A stretch of 64,000 bases of DNA from a bacterium (GTDB lineage Bacteria; UBA8248). The stretch is from contig JAJEJD010000012.1 of assembly GCA_022828125.1 (NCBI GenBank), positions 319,309 to 383,308 of the forward strand, written 5' to 3'. The translations under genes were made by a program, and so were the position numbers. The notes beneath the pieces are model-generated. The model saw nothing but the letters and a program-made list of their open reading frames with translations. It did no database searches and had not been told where the DNA came from. Below, piece by piece: positions 1 to 9,261 of the stretch; the stretch's first letter is position 1; each line of letters begins with the position of its first letter.

Positions 1-166
1 GCCTGAAAACCCCGCTCAGGGCGTCCACCCGGGCGTCCGCCACCGCCGCAGCACCGATGTTCACGCGCGCCGCGCCGTATCCCCCCGTCGTTGCCGCGCC
101 GCCCGTGAGCGCGTTGAACAGCGTCGTCTTGCCAGCGGCGGCCGGGCCGATGATGCCGATTTTCAC
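1..166 (-). CDS. YchF-like GTPase/ATPase, N-terminal part (cut by window edge)
   Basis: The first 55 codons of a minus-strand gene are present; the rest lies left of the window. Translation from a GTG at 166 gives MKIGIIGPAAAGKTTLFNALTG, a P-loop of the form GxxxxGKT right at the N-terminus, followed about 30 residues later by ADARVDALSGVFR. That resembles the VPDxRLDxL segment after the P-loop in the YchF/Obg-related family. A strong GAAGGAG ribosome site lies about 6 bases upstream and fixes the start. YchF proteins are cytoplasmic nucleotide hydrolases linked to ribosomes and stress. The P-loop GPAAAGKTT differs slightly from the usual GLPxSGKTT form. Assignment rests on the N-terminus only. 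Confidence 0.7.
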   Translation of the reverse strand, partial: MKIGIIGPAAAGKTTLFNALTGGAATTGGYGAARVNIGAAAVADARVDALSGVFR

Positions 167-392
167 CTGCGCACTCCTTCAGAAATTTGAGCTGGCAAAC
201 GCGCGGGAGTGTAAGAGAACGAGGGCGAGAGGTCAAAAGGGTCAGGCCTGAGTGAAGAAGGAGAGGCTGTCGAGTGAGAAGGGAGAGATTATCTTCTAAG
301 GAAGGGGTGTTTGACGTCCAAGGAGGTGAAGTAGCCAAATCTGAAAATGGGGGAATTGATGGGGCGTATTCTGTTATGCGGGAATGTGTGGC

Positions 393-1244
393 TTATTTTT
401 TTGTGAGATCTCGCAATGCTTGCTGCGTCAAGTGAACGAGTTTCCTGTCGCCTGTTCGGCGAGCAATATCGCCCGCTTTCTTGATATCTGGTATTGCTTC
501 ATCTATTAGGCCCAAATCGTACTTCGCAACACCTTTATTGAAATAAGCATGAGCATTGTCCGGTTTCAGGCTTATGGCCTTGTTGAAATCCGCAATAGCA
601 GCCTTGTATTTTCTTACAGCTCTGTTAGCGTTACCCCGGTTACTGTAGGCGGGAGCATATTCTTTATCCAGACTTATCGCCTTGTCGAAATCCTTGATAG
701 CATCTTTATATTGCCTTAATACACCCTTCGATTTGCCCCGGTTGTTGTAGGTGACAGCCATATCCGGTTTCAACTGGATCGACTTAGTAAAAGCGTCGAT
801 CGCTTTTTTGTGCTCGTTCAATGCCTGATATGAAACGCCGATGGAAAAGCAGGCGCGTGCAGAAAGATTGTTGTCATTTCCTTTAGAATATTTCTTGATT
901 TCTAACCATTTTTTGATGGCATCTTCAAACTTACGCTGCTGCTGGTATGATTCTGCCTCCGCTATCATCTGGTCGATGTCTAATGATTGGAAGGGATTCC
1001 ATAACCAGACAATTCCAAAAAGAATAATGAAAAGCCCAACGAATATCCCAATTTTTTTTAAAAACCAGTTGCCGAAAGGCAATACCTTGTTTTCTTGCTC
1101 CCCAAATGGCTCAGTATCACTTTGAGAATTTCTTCGGGTTTTCGAGAAGTAGCCTTTAGCAGTGAGAATAGTAATCAATATGGTGATAACGGCAATAATC
1201 CAACCTATATAATCTTTGATCTCAGGCAAGCGTTCATTCCTCAA
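393..1244 (-). CDS. Membrane-anchored TPR protein
   Basis: This 283-aa protein has two hydrophobic segments (about residues 12-30 and 65-82), then a soluble C-terminal part with about four tetratricopeptide repeats. Consensus pieces such as AIDAFTKSIQLKPD, AIKDFDKAISLDKEYAPAYSNRG and AIADFNKAISLKPDNAHAYFNKG are plain. TPR arrays are protein-protein scaffolds; the partner cannot be told from sequence. It probably sits in the inner membrane with the repeats on one face. A short GAGGA precedes the ATG. It stands alone and is lower in GC than the neighbouring metabolic genes. A second membrane TPR protein at 2827-3552 shares the layout but not obvious close identity. Confidence 0.85.
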   Translation of the reverse strand: MRNERLPEIKDYIGWIIAVITILITILTAKGYFSKTRRNSQSDTEPFGEQENKVLPFGNWFLKKIGIFVGLFIILFGIVWLWNPFQSLDIDQMIAEAESYQQQRKFEDAIKKWLEIKKYSKGNDNNLSARACFSIGVSYQALNEHKKAIDAFTKSIQLKPDMAVTYNNRGKSKGVLRQYKDAIKDFDKAISLDKEYAPAYSNRGNANRAVRKYKAAIADFNKAISLKPDNAHAYFNKGVAKYDLGLIDEAIPDIKKAGDIARRTGDRKLVHLTQQALRDLTKK

Positions 1245-1903
1245 TCTGGTTAAGAACCGCTGAATTTCAACTTCAATGCAAATTTCACCAAATCTGAATG
1301 CAGAACTTCTTCCTAAGGTTCACTTTCAACCATCTAGTTCTTCGTTCCCAACGGGTGCACTTCTGGCGCATGCGCAAGGTGGACTAAAATATAAATCTTG
1401 GTTCTTGATTGTGTCGCTGAAGGAATTGCAGCCACGGCGTCCGTCGATTCGTCAATCAAAATACATTCCTCCATTGGACACATCCTCTGGTACGCGCCCA
1501 GGATGGACCCCGCGATTCGCTATTAATTCAGTCGCGGAAGAAAAATTATGAAACCAAGTCCATCAGTGGGATATCTGGAAAACCCCCTAAACTCACATTT
1601 TAATACAATTACATTGAATTACATTAATCTAATGTATCATTTTTCTAGGTAGGCACGTCAAGAGAAAACTTTCCACCCTTCACATCTCACACATATCGAT
1701 CTCGACAATGTCTAGCTACCTTCTACTTGGAGCATGCGCACACGCTAGTATCGGGAGTCTTTCACCTACAAAAAACATGGCGCTTTCGCCGCGGGGAGCC
1801 TATATTTCGTCTTAAGGAGGGAAACGGAGACTCAACCCAGCGGGACATTCAGCAACGAAACCCTACATTCAGACATCATCGCCGCCGGAAAAAGGGATCA
1901 GCG
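1245..1903. other. Intergenic, AT-rich, no gene recognised
   Basis: No convincing coding sequence is seen here; short open frames lack ribosome sites or family features. Around 1590-1640 the sequence is AT-rich with imperfect repeats of ATTACATT, which may hold the promoter of the small secreted protein that follows. Confidence 0.5.
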
Positions 1904-2149
1904 ATGAGAAAGATACTGTTCGCCGCACTGGTTGCGACGGGATTGGCGTTCGGCGTTGCGAATCCGGGATTCGCCCACGACGTCAAGAACGAGCACCAAG
2001 GATGCGACAAAGCGAAGGTCTGTCTGGAGAAAGTCACCTGCGGCAAACTCGAAGGCCGCATCATCTGCTACCCCACCTCGTGCGGCCCCGCGAACTGCGA
2101 CCCGCACATGCACCTGGAGAAGACGGCAGCGCCTATGAAAAAGAAATAG
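1904..2149 (+). CDS. Small secreted Cys-rich protein, unknown function
   Basis: This 81-aa protein starts MRKILFAALVATGLAFGVA and has a clear signal peptide with a likely cleavage after GFA-H (about residue 24). The mature part is about 55 residues with six cysteines (HQGCDKAKVCLEKVTCG, ICYPTSCGPANCDP) and a Lys-rich tail, so it is probably periplasmic with disulfides or a bound metal. The start is chosen over an upstream in-frame ATG at 1727 because the signal peptide begins here and AAAGGGA lies about 9 bases upstream. No family is recognised. A hairpin terminator follows at 2236-2268. Confidence 0.7.
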   Translation: MRKILFAALVATGLAFGVANPGFAHDVKNEHQGCDKAKVCLEKVTCGKLEGRIICYPTSCGPANCDPHMHLEKTAAPMKKK

Positions 2150-2235
2150 CGGACAAGTGAGTGGAAATCGAACCCGCGCATCCCTCCGCGTAACAGGGTT
2201 TCTTCCACCTGAACATCCCGCCGCACCGTCTATCC

Positions 2236-2268
2236 AGCCCCTTCCGGTGCATGCCGGAGGGGGCTTTG
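2236..2268 (+). terminator. Rho-independent terminator-like hairpin
   Basis: AGCCCCTTCCGG (2236-2247) pairs with CCGGAGGGGGCT (2254-2265), with one G-T wobble and a six-base loop. A short T run follows. It lies about 90 bases after the small secreted protein and probably ends its transcript. Confidence 0.6.
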
Positions 2269-2345
2269 TATTGGGGAGTGTTGGTTTTGGTGGGGGGTCT
2301 CAACCAGTCGATGAGAGGGCTTATCAACTATTGAAGGAGGGAAAT

Positions 2346-2762
2346 CACTCCCCCCTTGAGGGTCGGCCTTTCCTCCTCGGGAAGGCCGACGAAGAGCTGA
2401 GGGCGTAAGCCCGACAGCGATTCGGTAGGGGGTGTAATTCGGATTGACGATAAAACGCATTTTACCCCCCACCGATTCAGCCTTCGCACAAACCGCTCGG
2501 CTTCATCGACTCCCCCTCAAGGGGTTGTTGTAAAAGCCTCGATGAACGAGGAATGGCGAATCATGGCCGCGCTCGCCGCGGATGGAAATTTCAACCGTAG
2601 GGGCGTCGAACTTCCCGAAGAGGGAAGTTCGACCGTGCCCGCCCGTATCGGGAATGTCTATGCCCGTAAGAGGTCTCGGACAGGCACGGAGGCCTGTCCC
2701 TACGGCGAACAATCTCGAAGGTCGGATAGGATTTTTTCAACAGCCCCCTCAAGGGGGGAGTG
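2346..2762. repeat. Non-coding element bounded by 17-bp inverted repeats
   Basis: CACTCCCCCCTTGAGGG at 2346-2362 is exactly the reverse complement of 2746-2762. Between them are two further hairpins: GTCGGCCTT/AAGGCCGAC near 2362-2390 and CGAACTTCCC/GGGAAGTTCG near 2608-2632. A close relative of the end motif recurs at about 8876-8900. No coding sequence in the interval is credible. It looks like a miniature inverted-repeat element or a dispersed palindromic family of this genome. Confidence 0.5.
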
Positions 2763-2826
2763 GTTCTTGGTTGACTCGTCTTGTCGCAAAGAATTGCAGG
2801 TGATGGGGAACGCTCTCTGATGTGTC

Positions 2827-3552
2827 TTATTTTTTGTCGAGTTTTTGAAGCTCCTGCTCCGCCAAGGAAATTAGGCTTTCATCACCGGCATCGCCAGCCA
2901 AGTCAAGCGCGGTCGTTAAATCTTCTCGCGCTTCATCTACAAAACCCAACTCGGCTTTCGATATACCCCGGCTGATGTAGCAGGTTTCGACACAATGAAT
3001 CATCCAAAGGTCTTTATATGAGCGTTTCTTGTTTCTATAGCTAGAAATAGCTCTATCGAAATCCTCGACAGCAGCTTCGAATTCACCCGTCATGGCCTCT
3101 GCGAGACCACGATTTCTGTATGCTTCGCCTAAGTTCCGGTCAAGGCGGAGAACCTCGTCGTAAGCTGTAATGGCAGCTTGAGGATGTCCCGTCATAAGAT
3201 ACGTGAGACCAATCGATCTCACTCTTTCAATCTCAAACCCTGGGGCTGTCCAACTGGCAAGAACAATCATGCCAACAGATGCAGTTAGAAAAAATATTCC
3301 TACGACAACCAGCAACAAGACAAGCATGCCTACCGGAGAATCAATATCTTGCAACCAAACATTCGTTGCCAACCCCACAACTATAGAAAAGGAAATAATT
3401 GCACTGAAAAGCATCGTTTCTCGCGCAGTCCACATCTTCCATATCCACCACCAAATTTTTTGATGTTTTTCGTCTAAAGTCATCATCCTTGACTGGGCAC
3501 TCTCCTCAAAACAACGCAAGATTTCGACAATCTTGAATTCATCATCAACCAT
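2827..3552 (-). CDS. Membrane-anchored TPR protein
   Basis: This 241-aa protein has a cytoplasmic-looking N-terminus (about 45 aa), two transmembrane segments (about residues 47-65 and 75-100) and a C-terminal region with three or so TPR-like repeats (GHPQAAITAYDEVLRLDRNLGEAYRNRG, GEFEAAVEDFDRAI, GFVDEAREDLTTALDLA). A GGAGGT site lies 10 bases before the ATG. The layout matches the 393-1244 gene, pointing to a small family of membrane TPR proteins in this genome. The partner and function are unknown. Confidence 0.85.
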   Translation of the reverse strand: MVDDEFKIVEILRCFEESAQSRMMTLDEKHQKIWWWIWKMWTARETMLFSAIISFSIVVGLATNVWLQDIDSPVGMLVLLLVVVGIFFLTASVGMIVLASWTAPGFEIERVRSIGLTYLMTGHPQAAITAYDEVLRLDRNLGEAYRNRGLAEAMTGEFEAAVEDFDRAISSYRNKKRSYKDLWMIHCVETCYISRGISKAELGFVDEAREDLTTALDLAGDAGDESLISLAEQELQKLDKK

Positions 3553-3622
3553 CTAACTCGTTACCTCCGCCAATCGACTTTCTGGAATGGACTTCACATG
3601 CGCGTCAATCTGAAAACACCCC

Positions 3623-5848
3623 TCACCCCACCCTCCTCACATATACCGGACTCGACCAGGCCTGGCCGCCGTCGACCTGGAGGACGCGCACCCAGTAGGG
3701 GTTGACGGCGTCGGGAGAAGCGTTCTCGTCGGTGAACTGGAAGCGAGCGCTCCAGTCCTTTAGGGTCGGCGCGGCTTCGGCGACGAGAACCTGGATGTTC
3801 ACGCCCCCCGCCTCGATGATGGTGGGTTCCGCCGAAATGTCTGAGAGCGGGATCTCGAAACTCTTGACGTTGCTGAAGAAGGAAAGCCGCGCGTCGCCGG
3901 GGGCGTCCACGTCGATGAGCACGCCGTCGGGATCCCCGGAGGTGGCGGTGGCGAAGCGCAGCAGCTTGTTCGACACGCGGGTGATCTCGTCGTCGTACTG
4001 ATCGAGCGCGTAGGGCGTGTGCGCGAGCATCGCGCCCTTGTCCAGCGCGATTCCGCCGCGCCATTCGACCTTCTTGTCGCGTCCGCTTTTTTGCGTCACC
4101 CCGCTCCACTGGACGCGGATTCGCCGCGCGCGGCCGCCGGCTTCGGCTACGTTCACCGGATGGCGGTGGATGGTCTTTGCGCCTCGTTTCAGTTCCACGT
4201 CCAGAAGAGGCGCCGTGCCGTGGACCTCGACCTTGATGGTCGGCGGGCCTTGCGTCTCCACCTCCTCGCCCATCAGGGCTTCGCCGCATGATGTTTTCAG
4301 GTAAATGCGCTCGCCGTTCGTGGCGTAGGTCCTGCGCGCGCGCATCGCCTCCCAGACGGCCTCGCGCGTGAGTTCCCTGGCATACAGGCCCATCAGGCCC
4401 CCCTTGACGTCGAAGGTGACGACGTTGTTCGAGCGCCTGTTGGGGTAGACCAGCCCCTGGCGGCCCGTGTGGTCGTCGCTCCCGCCGATGAAGCCGACGC
4501 GGAAGCCGCGCGCGAGCACTTCCTCGGCGAACCACTCGAAGGTGCCGTGGTGGGAGTGGATTTCCGCGAGGTGCACGAACTCGGGGTCGAAGAAATCGAG
4601 GTTGCACGCGCGTCCGCCCACGTGGGCGACGCTCATCACGTCCTCACGGCCCCGGAAGGTCTCCCAGAGTGCGGAGATGGGGAACCTGTCGTCGGCGACG
4701 TCCGAGAGGTCGTCCACGCCTGCGTGGGAGCTTCTGTGGATGGTTCCCGCATCGCCCGCGTAGTAGATGTTGTAGTCACCGCCGCCGGAACGCGTGCCCG
4801 ACCACTCGTAGCCCAGGAGGGTGACGAAGCGGCCCGGCTCGTTGAACGCCTTGCACTCGTGAACGACCTCCGCCCAGTCTTCCTTTCTGACCCTGAAATC
4901 GTTGCCCTGCCACGCGGCGACGTCCACGCCGGCCTTGTCGCGCGCGAAGCGGAAGTATTCCTCCACCGTGCCCGTGCCGACCGTGGAGCGCGTCTGCCCG
5001 TGGATGTCCCCCCAGAAGAGGGAGTAGGGATCGTCAGGCGCCCTGGGCAGGATCGGCGGGCTTAAAGACACCAGCCCCGCCGGGTCCTCGAGCCGCAGGC
5101 GGTAAGGCCCCTCGCCCGTCAACCGCACGCCGCCGGCGCGCTTGACGCCGCCGTCGTCTGAGGTGAATTCCACCCGGCCCGGCGCCTCATCTTCCTCGCG
5201 CCAGCTTCTGAGACTCTTGTTGACCGACACCTCGCCCGTGAACTCCTCCGCCGGGTTCCCCCAGCTGTCCACGCCGCGCACGATGGCGGAGAACGCCAGC
5301 CCGCGCTCGGGCGTCTGGGGACACGCGAGATGCCAGGTCTCGGGCGCGCCGCCTAAGACGCGGATTTCGGGGTCGTTCTCGAGCTCGTAGAAATGCTTGC
5401 GGTTGAAGGTGTCCACGACGATCTTGAACGTGTGGCGCGTCTCGGGGAACGTCTGCGCGCGGATGCCGGGGCCGCCGCCCCCGGTGTCGCCCAGGACGAG
5501 CGTGACCTCATCGCCCTCGCAGAGATAACCCTTCGCGACCCGTATGGCGACGCCGGAGCGCCAATCGTCGAGATAGCCCTGTTCCTGATAGGAGAGCGCC
5601 AAGCCCACCTCGGGATTCGAGCACGAGACGCTCACGTAGCCCGACGCCGCGGGGTCTTCGAACTGGGGAATCTCCATGTCGCTCGAGAGCCGCTTGCAGA
5701 CCAGTATCTGCGCACCCTCGTCCACTCCGTATTTGCCCGCCGTGAATATGACCCGCCGCGTGAAGAACGCCCCCGCCACGATGGGGGTTTCCGGCTCCAC
5801 GCGGGCGCTTCCCACGTCGAAGCGGTAGGGGTCCAGTCGCTTATCCAT
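3623..5848 (-). CDS. DUF3604 domain protein, probable metal-dependent hydrolase
   Basis: This 741-aa protein begins MDKRLDPYRFDVG; the open frame runs on upstream, but GAAGGA lies 9 bases before this ATG. The N-terminal third is beta-rich. The middle carries SLFWGDIHGQTRSTVGTG, a D-x-H motif as in PHP-like metal centres, and later GFIGGSDDHTGRQG, both features of DUF3604 proteins. DUF3604 members are about 600-750 aa, of unknown substrate, and lack a secretion signal here. The next gene upstream on the same strand (5896-6666) is a class I amidotransferase-like hydrolase 47 bases away, so the two are probably co-transcribed and act on related metabolites. That last point is inference. Confidence 0.88.
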   Translation of the reverse strand: MDKRLDPYRFDVGSARVEPETPIVAGAFFTRRVIFTAGKYGVDEGAQILVCKRLSSDMEIPQFEDPAASGYVSVSCSNPEVGLALSYQEQGYLDDWRSGVAIRVAKGYLCEGDEVTLVLGDTGGGGPGIRAQTFPETRHTFKIVVDTFNRKHFYELENDPEIRVLGGAPETWHLACPQTPERGLAFSAIVRGVDSWGNPAEEFTGEVSVNKSLRSWREEDEAPGRVEFTSDDGGVKRAGGVRLTGEGPYRLRLEDPAGLVSLSPPILPRAPDDPYSLFWGDIHGQTRSTVGTGTVEEYFRFARDKAGVDVAAWQGNDFRVRKEDWAEVVHECKAFNEPGRFVTLLGYEWSGTRSGGGDYNIYYAGDAGTIHRSSHAGVDDLSDVADDRFPISALWETFRGREDVMSVAHVGGRACNLDFFDPEFVHLAEIHSHHGTFEWFAEEVLARGFRVGFIGGSDDHTGRQGLVYPNRRSNNVVTFDVKGGLMGLYARELTREAVWEAMRARRTYATNGERIYLKTSCGEALMGEEVETQGPPTIKVEVHGTAPLLDVELKRGAKTIHRHPVNVAEAGGRARRIRVQWSGVTQKSGRDKKVEWRGGIALDKGAMLAHTPYALDQYDDEITRVSNKLLRFATATSGDPDGVLIDVDAPGDARLSFFSNVKSFEIPLSDISAEPTIIEAGGVNIQVLVAEAAPTLKDWSARFQFTDENASPDAVNPYWVRVLQVDGGQAWSSPVYVRRVG

Positions 5849-5895
5849 CAGGAGGGTTCCTTCGGGTTCGCTTGATTCAAAAGAGGAAACGCCGC

Positions 5896-6666
5896 TCACT
5901 TCACGACCGGGTCTTCCGCGTAGGCGCGGGCCTCGTCCACGAAGCGGGAGAAGAGCTGCGCCGCCCCGTCCGAATCCGCGTAGCCGTAGGCCGACATGGA
6001 TTCGGGGTGCCACTGGACGCCCACGACGAACCGGTGCGAGGGAGACTCGATGGCCTCGATGACCCCGTCTTCGGTCTCGGCCGAAACGCGCACGCCCGGC
6101 CCGACCTCGCGCGCGCTCTGGTGGTGGTGGCTGTTCACGACCGAGGCCGCTCCGAGAATCTCGCCCAGGATGGAATCGCCGATCTCTATCTCGTGGAAGG
6201 TGTAGGTGTTCTCGTCCGTATTCTCGGGGCGGTGCGTGAGCGCGCCCGGCACCTGGGAGGGGATGTCCTGGTAGAGCGTGCCGCCCGCCACGATGTTGAT
6301 GACCTGCATGCCGCCGCAGATGCCGAGCACGGGCATGTCGCGCGACATCGCCCCCCGGCAGGCGGCCATCTCCGCCGTCTCGCGCTTGGGGTTCGTGGGG
6401 CTGCACTCGGGCAAGCGCTCCTCGCCGTAGAGCATGGGGTCGATGTCGTGCCCGCCGCCCGAGATGATGAGGCCGTCGAGGCCCAGGAGCAAGGCGATGC
6501 TCGCCCGCTCATCCTCCACCGCGGGGAGCAGCAGCGGCGCGCCGCCCGCCTTGACCACGGATTCCACATAGGCGTCCATGAGTACGTGGCGCGGGCGCAC
6601 CTTGGGTTCTTCGGGGAAATTCCGCTTGCCCACGTCGCAGGTGATTCCGATTCTCGGCCGTTTCAT
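5896..6666 (-). CDS. Gamma-glutamyl-gamma-aminobutyrate hydrolase-like protein (peptidase C26)
   Basis: This 256-aa protein is a full-length class I glutamine-amidotransferase-like hydrolase. The nucleophile elbow GICGGMQ places Cys117, SHHHQS follows at about 179-184, and GVQWHPE supplies His220 and Glu222, completing a Cys-His-Glu triad. ISGGGHDIDPMLYGEE near residue 68 is typical of the PuuD branch, which hydrolyses gamma-glutamyl-GABA in putrescine catabolism. No other putrescine genes are nearby, so the true gamma-glutamyl substrate is open. It is cytoplasmic and likely forms an operon with the DUF3604 gene downstream. Confidence 0.9.
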   Translation of the reverse strand: MKRPRIGITCDVGKRNFPEEPKVRPRHVLMDAYVESVVKAGGAPLLLPAVEDERASIALLLGLDGLIISGGGHDIDPMLYGEERLPECSPTNPKRETAEMAACRGAMSRDMPVLGICGGMQVINIVAGGTLYQDIPSQVPGALTHRPENTDENTYTFHEIEIGDSILGEILGAASVVNSHHHQSAREVGPGVRVSAETEDGVIEAIESPSHRFVVGVQWHPESMSAYGYADSDGAAQLFSRFVDEARAYAEDPVVK

Positions 6667-6877
6667 TCGTTGCCGCCTCCCTTGCCAGTATTAAAAAAGA
6701 CGTATGAATACCATCAAAAGCGCACGCACCCGCTTATCTCGGACGGAGAACCAATATCACCACATTTCGGGCGAAACGAAAACCGCGCGCGCCCGAAAGA
6801 CCAAAAACGCGCCGGGCGTCCGGTCCCACCGGCATTGCAGGGGCTGTTAAAAAGCCCCCTTTTCAGGAGGCAAAGGC

Positions 6878-7012
6878 AACCCCCCCTACCCCCCCTTGTC
6901 AGGGGGGTCTTTTTGTTGCTCCCCCCTGTCAGGGGAACCTTTTTTTCTTTTACCCTCGTCGTCGGGGGGTTGCTTTTTTATACCCCCCTGACAAGGGGGG
7001 GTAGGGGGGGTT
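6878..7012. repeat. 31-bp perfect inverted repeat of C/G runs
   Basis: The arm at 6878-6908 (AACCCCCCCTACCCCCCC then TTGTCAGGGGGGT) is the exact reverse complement of 6982-7012. The 73-base centre holds further partial copies of CCCCCCTGTCAGGGG. The same 31-mer recurs at 8937-8967. The block lies just upstream of the small membrane protein at 7181. It is a dispersed palindromic repeat, possibly REP- or MITE-like. Confidence 0.75.
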
Positions 7013-7180
7013 GGTTTTCCAGGCGAGAGCCTGCGCCCCCTGCCGGCGCAGGGGTGGATTCCCGCGCCCGCGCCCTTTATATTCCGGTTCGGGAGGTTTC
7101 ATGAGGCTTTGCATCATCCACGCCTCTCCCTCCCGGCGCCGGCCACGCGCTTCGTGGCGATGACGGAGGTTTGCCGGATC

Positions 7181-7489
7181 GTGTTTCGTCTTTACTTCAC
7201 GCGCCTGATACTGCCCATCCTCTTCGTGGCGGGGATGGTGGCGATTCCCTTCGTCTGGCTGCCCGACGTCGCCCCGCCGGAGAAGCCTCCCGCGGCCGGG
7301 GAGAACGCGTCCGGCCAGGCGGCGGAGAACACCAGGCGCGCCACGCCGTTCCAGAAGACGATGACGATAGGTTTCGCGCTCATCCTCGTCTCGGTGACGG
7401 TCGGCGGCTTCATGCTCTACCGCATCACGCGCTCCCAGACGGCGAGCTGGCGGCGGCGTTTCGCGCCTACGAAGCGCAAAGACCGCTGA
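7181..7489 (+). CDS. Small two-helix membrane protein, unknown function
   Basis: This 102-aa protein has a hydrophobic segment at about residues 5-25 (RLILPILFVAGMVAIPFVWL), a Pro/Ala-rich linker, a second segment (MTIGFALILVSVTVGGFMLY) and a basic C-terminus (RRRFAPTKRKDR). It is probably an inner-membrane hairpin. I chose the GTG at 7181 because GGAGGT (7165-7170) lies 10 bases upstream; in-frame ATGs at 7109 and 7160 extend it but have no good site. No family is recognised. Confidence 0.6.
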   Translation: MFRLYFTRLILPILFVAGMVAIPFVWLPDVAPPEKPPAAGENASGQAAENTRRATPFQKTMTIGFALILVSVTVGGFMLYRITRSQTASWRRRFAPTKRKDR

Positions 7490-7573
7490 GGCGTGAGCCC
7501 CGGGATCGCGTAGGGGCGGTTCGCGAAGCGCCCCTACGGAAGAAAATCTCTCACAAACCACAATCCTTTCCAC

Positions 7574-8788
7574 TTAACGGCGCATCTTAAGGGACGCCCC
7601 GCTCAGGACGGACGACCCGACGCCGTAGGCCAGGCACATGAGGGCGAGGCTCTCCACGCTCACGTCGAAGTCGATCAGCCAGCCGAAGACGACGGGCGAG
7701 AGCGCCGTCGACACCACCATGAACGAGGTGGCGAGGGAGCGGATGGCGCCCAGGTTCTCCACCCCGTAGATCTCCGCCCAGATGGCCCCGCCGATGGTGA
7801 TGCGCACGCCGACGGTGACCCCCGTCAGGCACATGTAGAGAAGCGCCGCGGACCAGTGGTCGGAAACCGCGAGCGCCACGAGGCCCAGGCACAGGGGCGC
7901 GAGATGCCAGGGGAGAATCCGGACCGCGCCCACGCGATCGACGACGGGCCCGGTGAGCAGCGTCAACGAGATGGAGAAGAGCGTGTAGAGCGTATACGCG
8001 CCCGTGAAAAACGCGAGGGTCCACCCCTTGGCCTCCACCAGATGCCCCATGTGAAAGAAAAAGCCCGTGGCGATGAACGAGGGGGCGAGGGACACCGGCA
8101 TGATGAGGTAAAAGCGCAGGTCCCCCAGCACTTCCCTTCTTCCCCACACCCCCCGGGGTCCGGAGGCGGACGCCTCCTGCGCGCGCGTCTTGCGACCCAG
8201 ATGCTCGTCTTGATGATCCGCAAGCAGCCAGGCGACGGCGGGAATCAGCACGAGGGCCGAAACCGCCGCCATCACCAGCCAGACCTGCCGCCAGTAGAGC
8301 CACGAGGAGAGCGCCACCGCCGCGAGCGCCATCACCGCCTGGCCCGAGGGTCCGCCCATCGAGATGATGCTCACGGCGCGGCCCCGCTCGGCGGTGAAAT
8401 GCCGGCCGATGCTCGTCACCGAGGTGTGGACCATCAGCCCCTGGCCCGTGAGCCTGAGGGCGAACAGGGCGAAGAGCAGAACCGGGAAGACGGGCGCCGC
8501 CGCCATCAGGACGCAGGAGGCGATGAGGCCGCAGCAGACGCACAGGGCGAAGTGCTTCAGCCTCGTCCTGTCGATCACCTTGCCAATCCATATCAGGCAC
8601 ATCGCGCTCGATACGGTGGCTACGGCGTAGGCGAGGCCGAACTCCCCGTGTGAGAGCGAGAAGGCGGCGCGGATGTCGGTGTTGAACACGGCGATGAAAT
8701 AGGACTGCCCGAAGAACGAGAAGAACGTGAGCAGGAGCCCGAATGCCAGAAACCGGCGGTTTTTCCACGCGAAGGAGAGATATTCCAA
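7574..8788 (-). CDS. Major facilitator superfamily transporter
   Basis: This 404-aa protein has about 12 hydrophobic segments split by a polar central loop (about residues 190-215, DHQDEHLGRKTRAQEAS). The signature between helices 2 and 3 is IGKVIDRTRLKH, a variant of the MFS GxxxDRxGRR motif. It starts at TTG: an in-frame stop lies just upstream and GAAGG is 6 bases before it. The carrier class resembles monocarboxylate/oxalate-type MFS permeases in length and topology, but the substrate cannot be named. It is flanked on both sides by the same G/C-run repeat family. Confidence 0.87.
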   Translation of the reverse strand: MEYLSFAWKNRRFLAFGLLLTFFSFFGQSYFIAVFNTDIRAAFSLSHGEFGLAYAVATVSSAMCLIWIGKVIDRTRLKHFALCVCCGLIASCVLMAAAPVFPVLLFALFALRLTGQGLMVHTSVTSIGRHFTAERGRAVSIISMGGPSGQAVMALAAVALSSWLYWRQVWLVMAAVSALVLIPAVAWLLADHQDEHLGRKTRAQEASASGPRGVWGRREVLGDLRFYLIMPVSLAPSFIATGFFFHMGHLVEAKGWTLAFFTGAYTLYTLFSISLTLLTGPVVDRVGAVRILPWHLAPLCLGLVALAVSDHWSAALLYMCLTGVTVGVRITIGGAIWAEIYGVENLGAIRSLATSFMVVSTALSPVVFGWLIDFDVSVESLALMCLAYGVGSSVLSGASLKMRR

Positions 8789-8875
8789 TGGCGGCCTTCA
8801 TGAACGGGAGGGAGATATCGGTACAGGAGCAGTATAGCATGGGGCGGGAGGAACGGAGGAGCAGGACGTAACCCG

Positions 8876-9068
8876 ATTCACTCCCCCCCTTGAGGGGGAG
8901 TGAAGTTTCCTGCCCGCCCGCTCTGGGCCGGAAAACCAACCCCCCCTACCCCCCCTTGTCAGGGGGGTAAAAAAAGCGACGCCCCCCGACAAGGGGGGTA
9001 AAGGCGACGCCCGCCGCCGGTTGAGGGGCTTTTGTTTTTTCTTGCCCCCCTGACAAGGGGGGGTAGAC
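8876..9068. repeat. Cluster of G/C-run palindromic repeats
   Basis: CACTCCCCCC-TTGAGGGGGAGTG forms a hairpin near 8879-8901. The 31-mer found at 6878-6908 is repeated exactly at 8937-8967, and inverted partial copies (CCCCCCGACAAGGGGGG near 8981, CCCCCCTGACAAGGGGGGG near 9044) follow. The cluster sits between the MFS gene and the integrases and may mark the host side of the island boundary. It is non-coding. Confidence 0.7.
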
Positions 9069-9261
9069 AGGAATGAAATTTCACTTTACCGACAATGCTG
9101 CGACTGACCCTCTTGTTTTGATATAAATATTTGTTTTTACTCAAGTATTTCTTTTTTCTCCCTGTCTTTTTCCCTTGTATTTTCGCCATATTTATGCTTA
9201 AATACGCTCCAGTTATATGCCATTCGTATACGTTTTGATTACGAATCGACGGGGAGGAAAC

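Noticed and set aside
3594-4607. Arg-rich frame overlapping the DUF3604 gene
   Set aside because: It is a shifted frame of the same strand with no family features; the DUF3604 frame has clear motifs.
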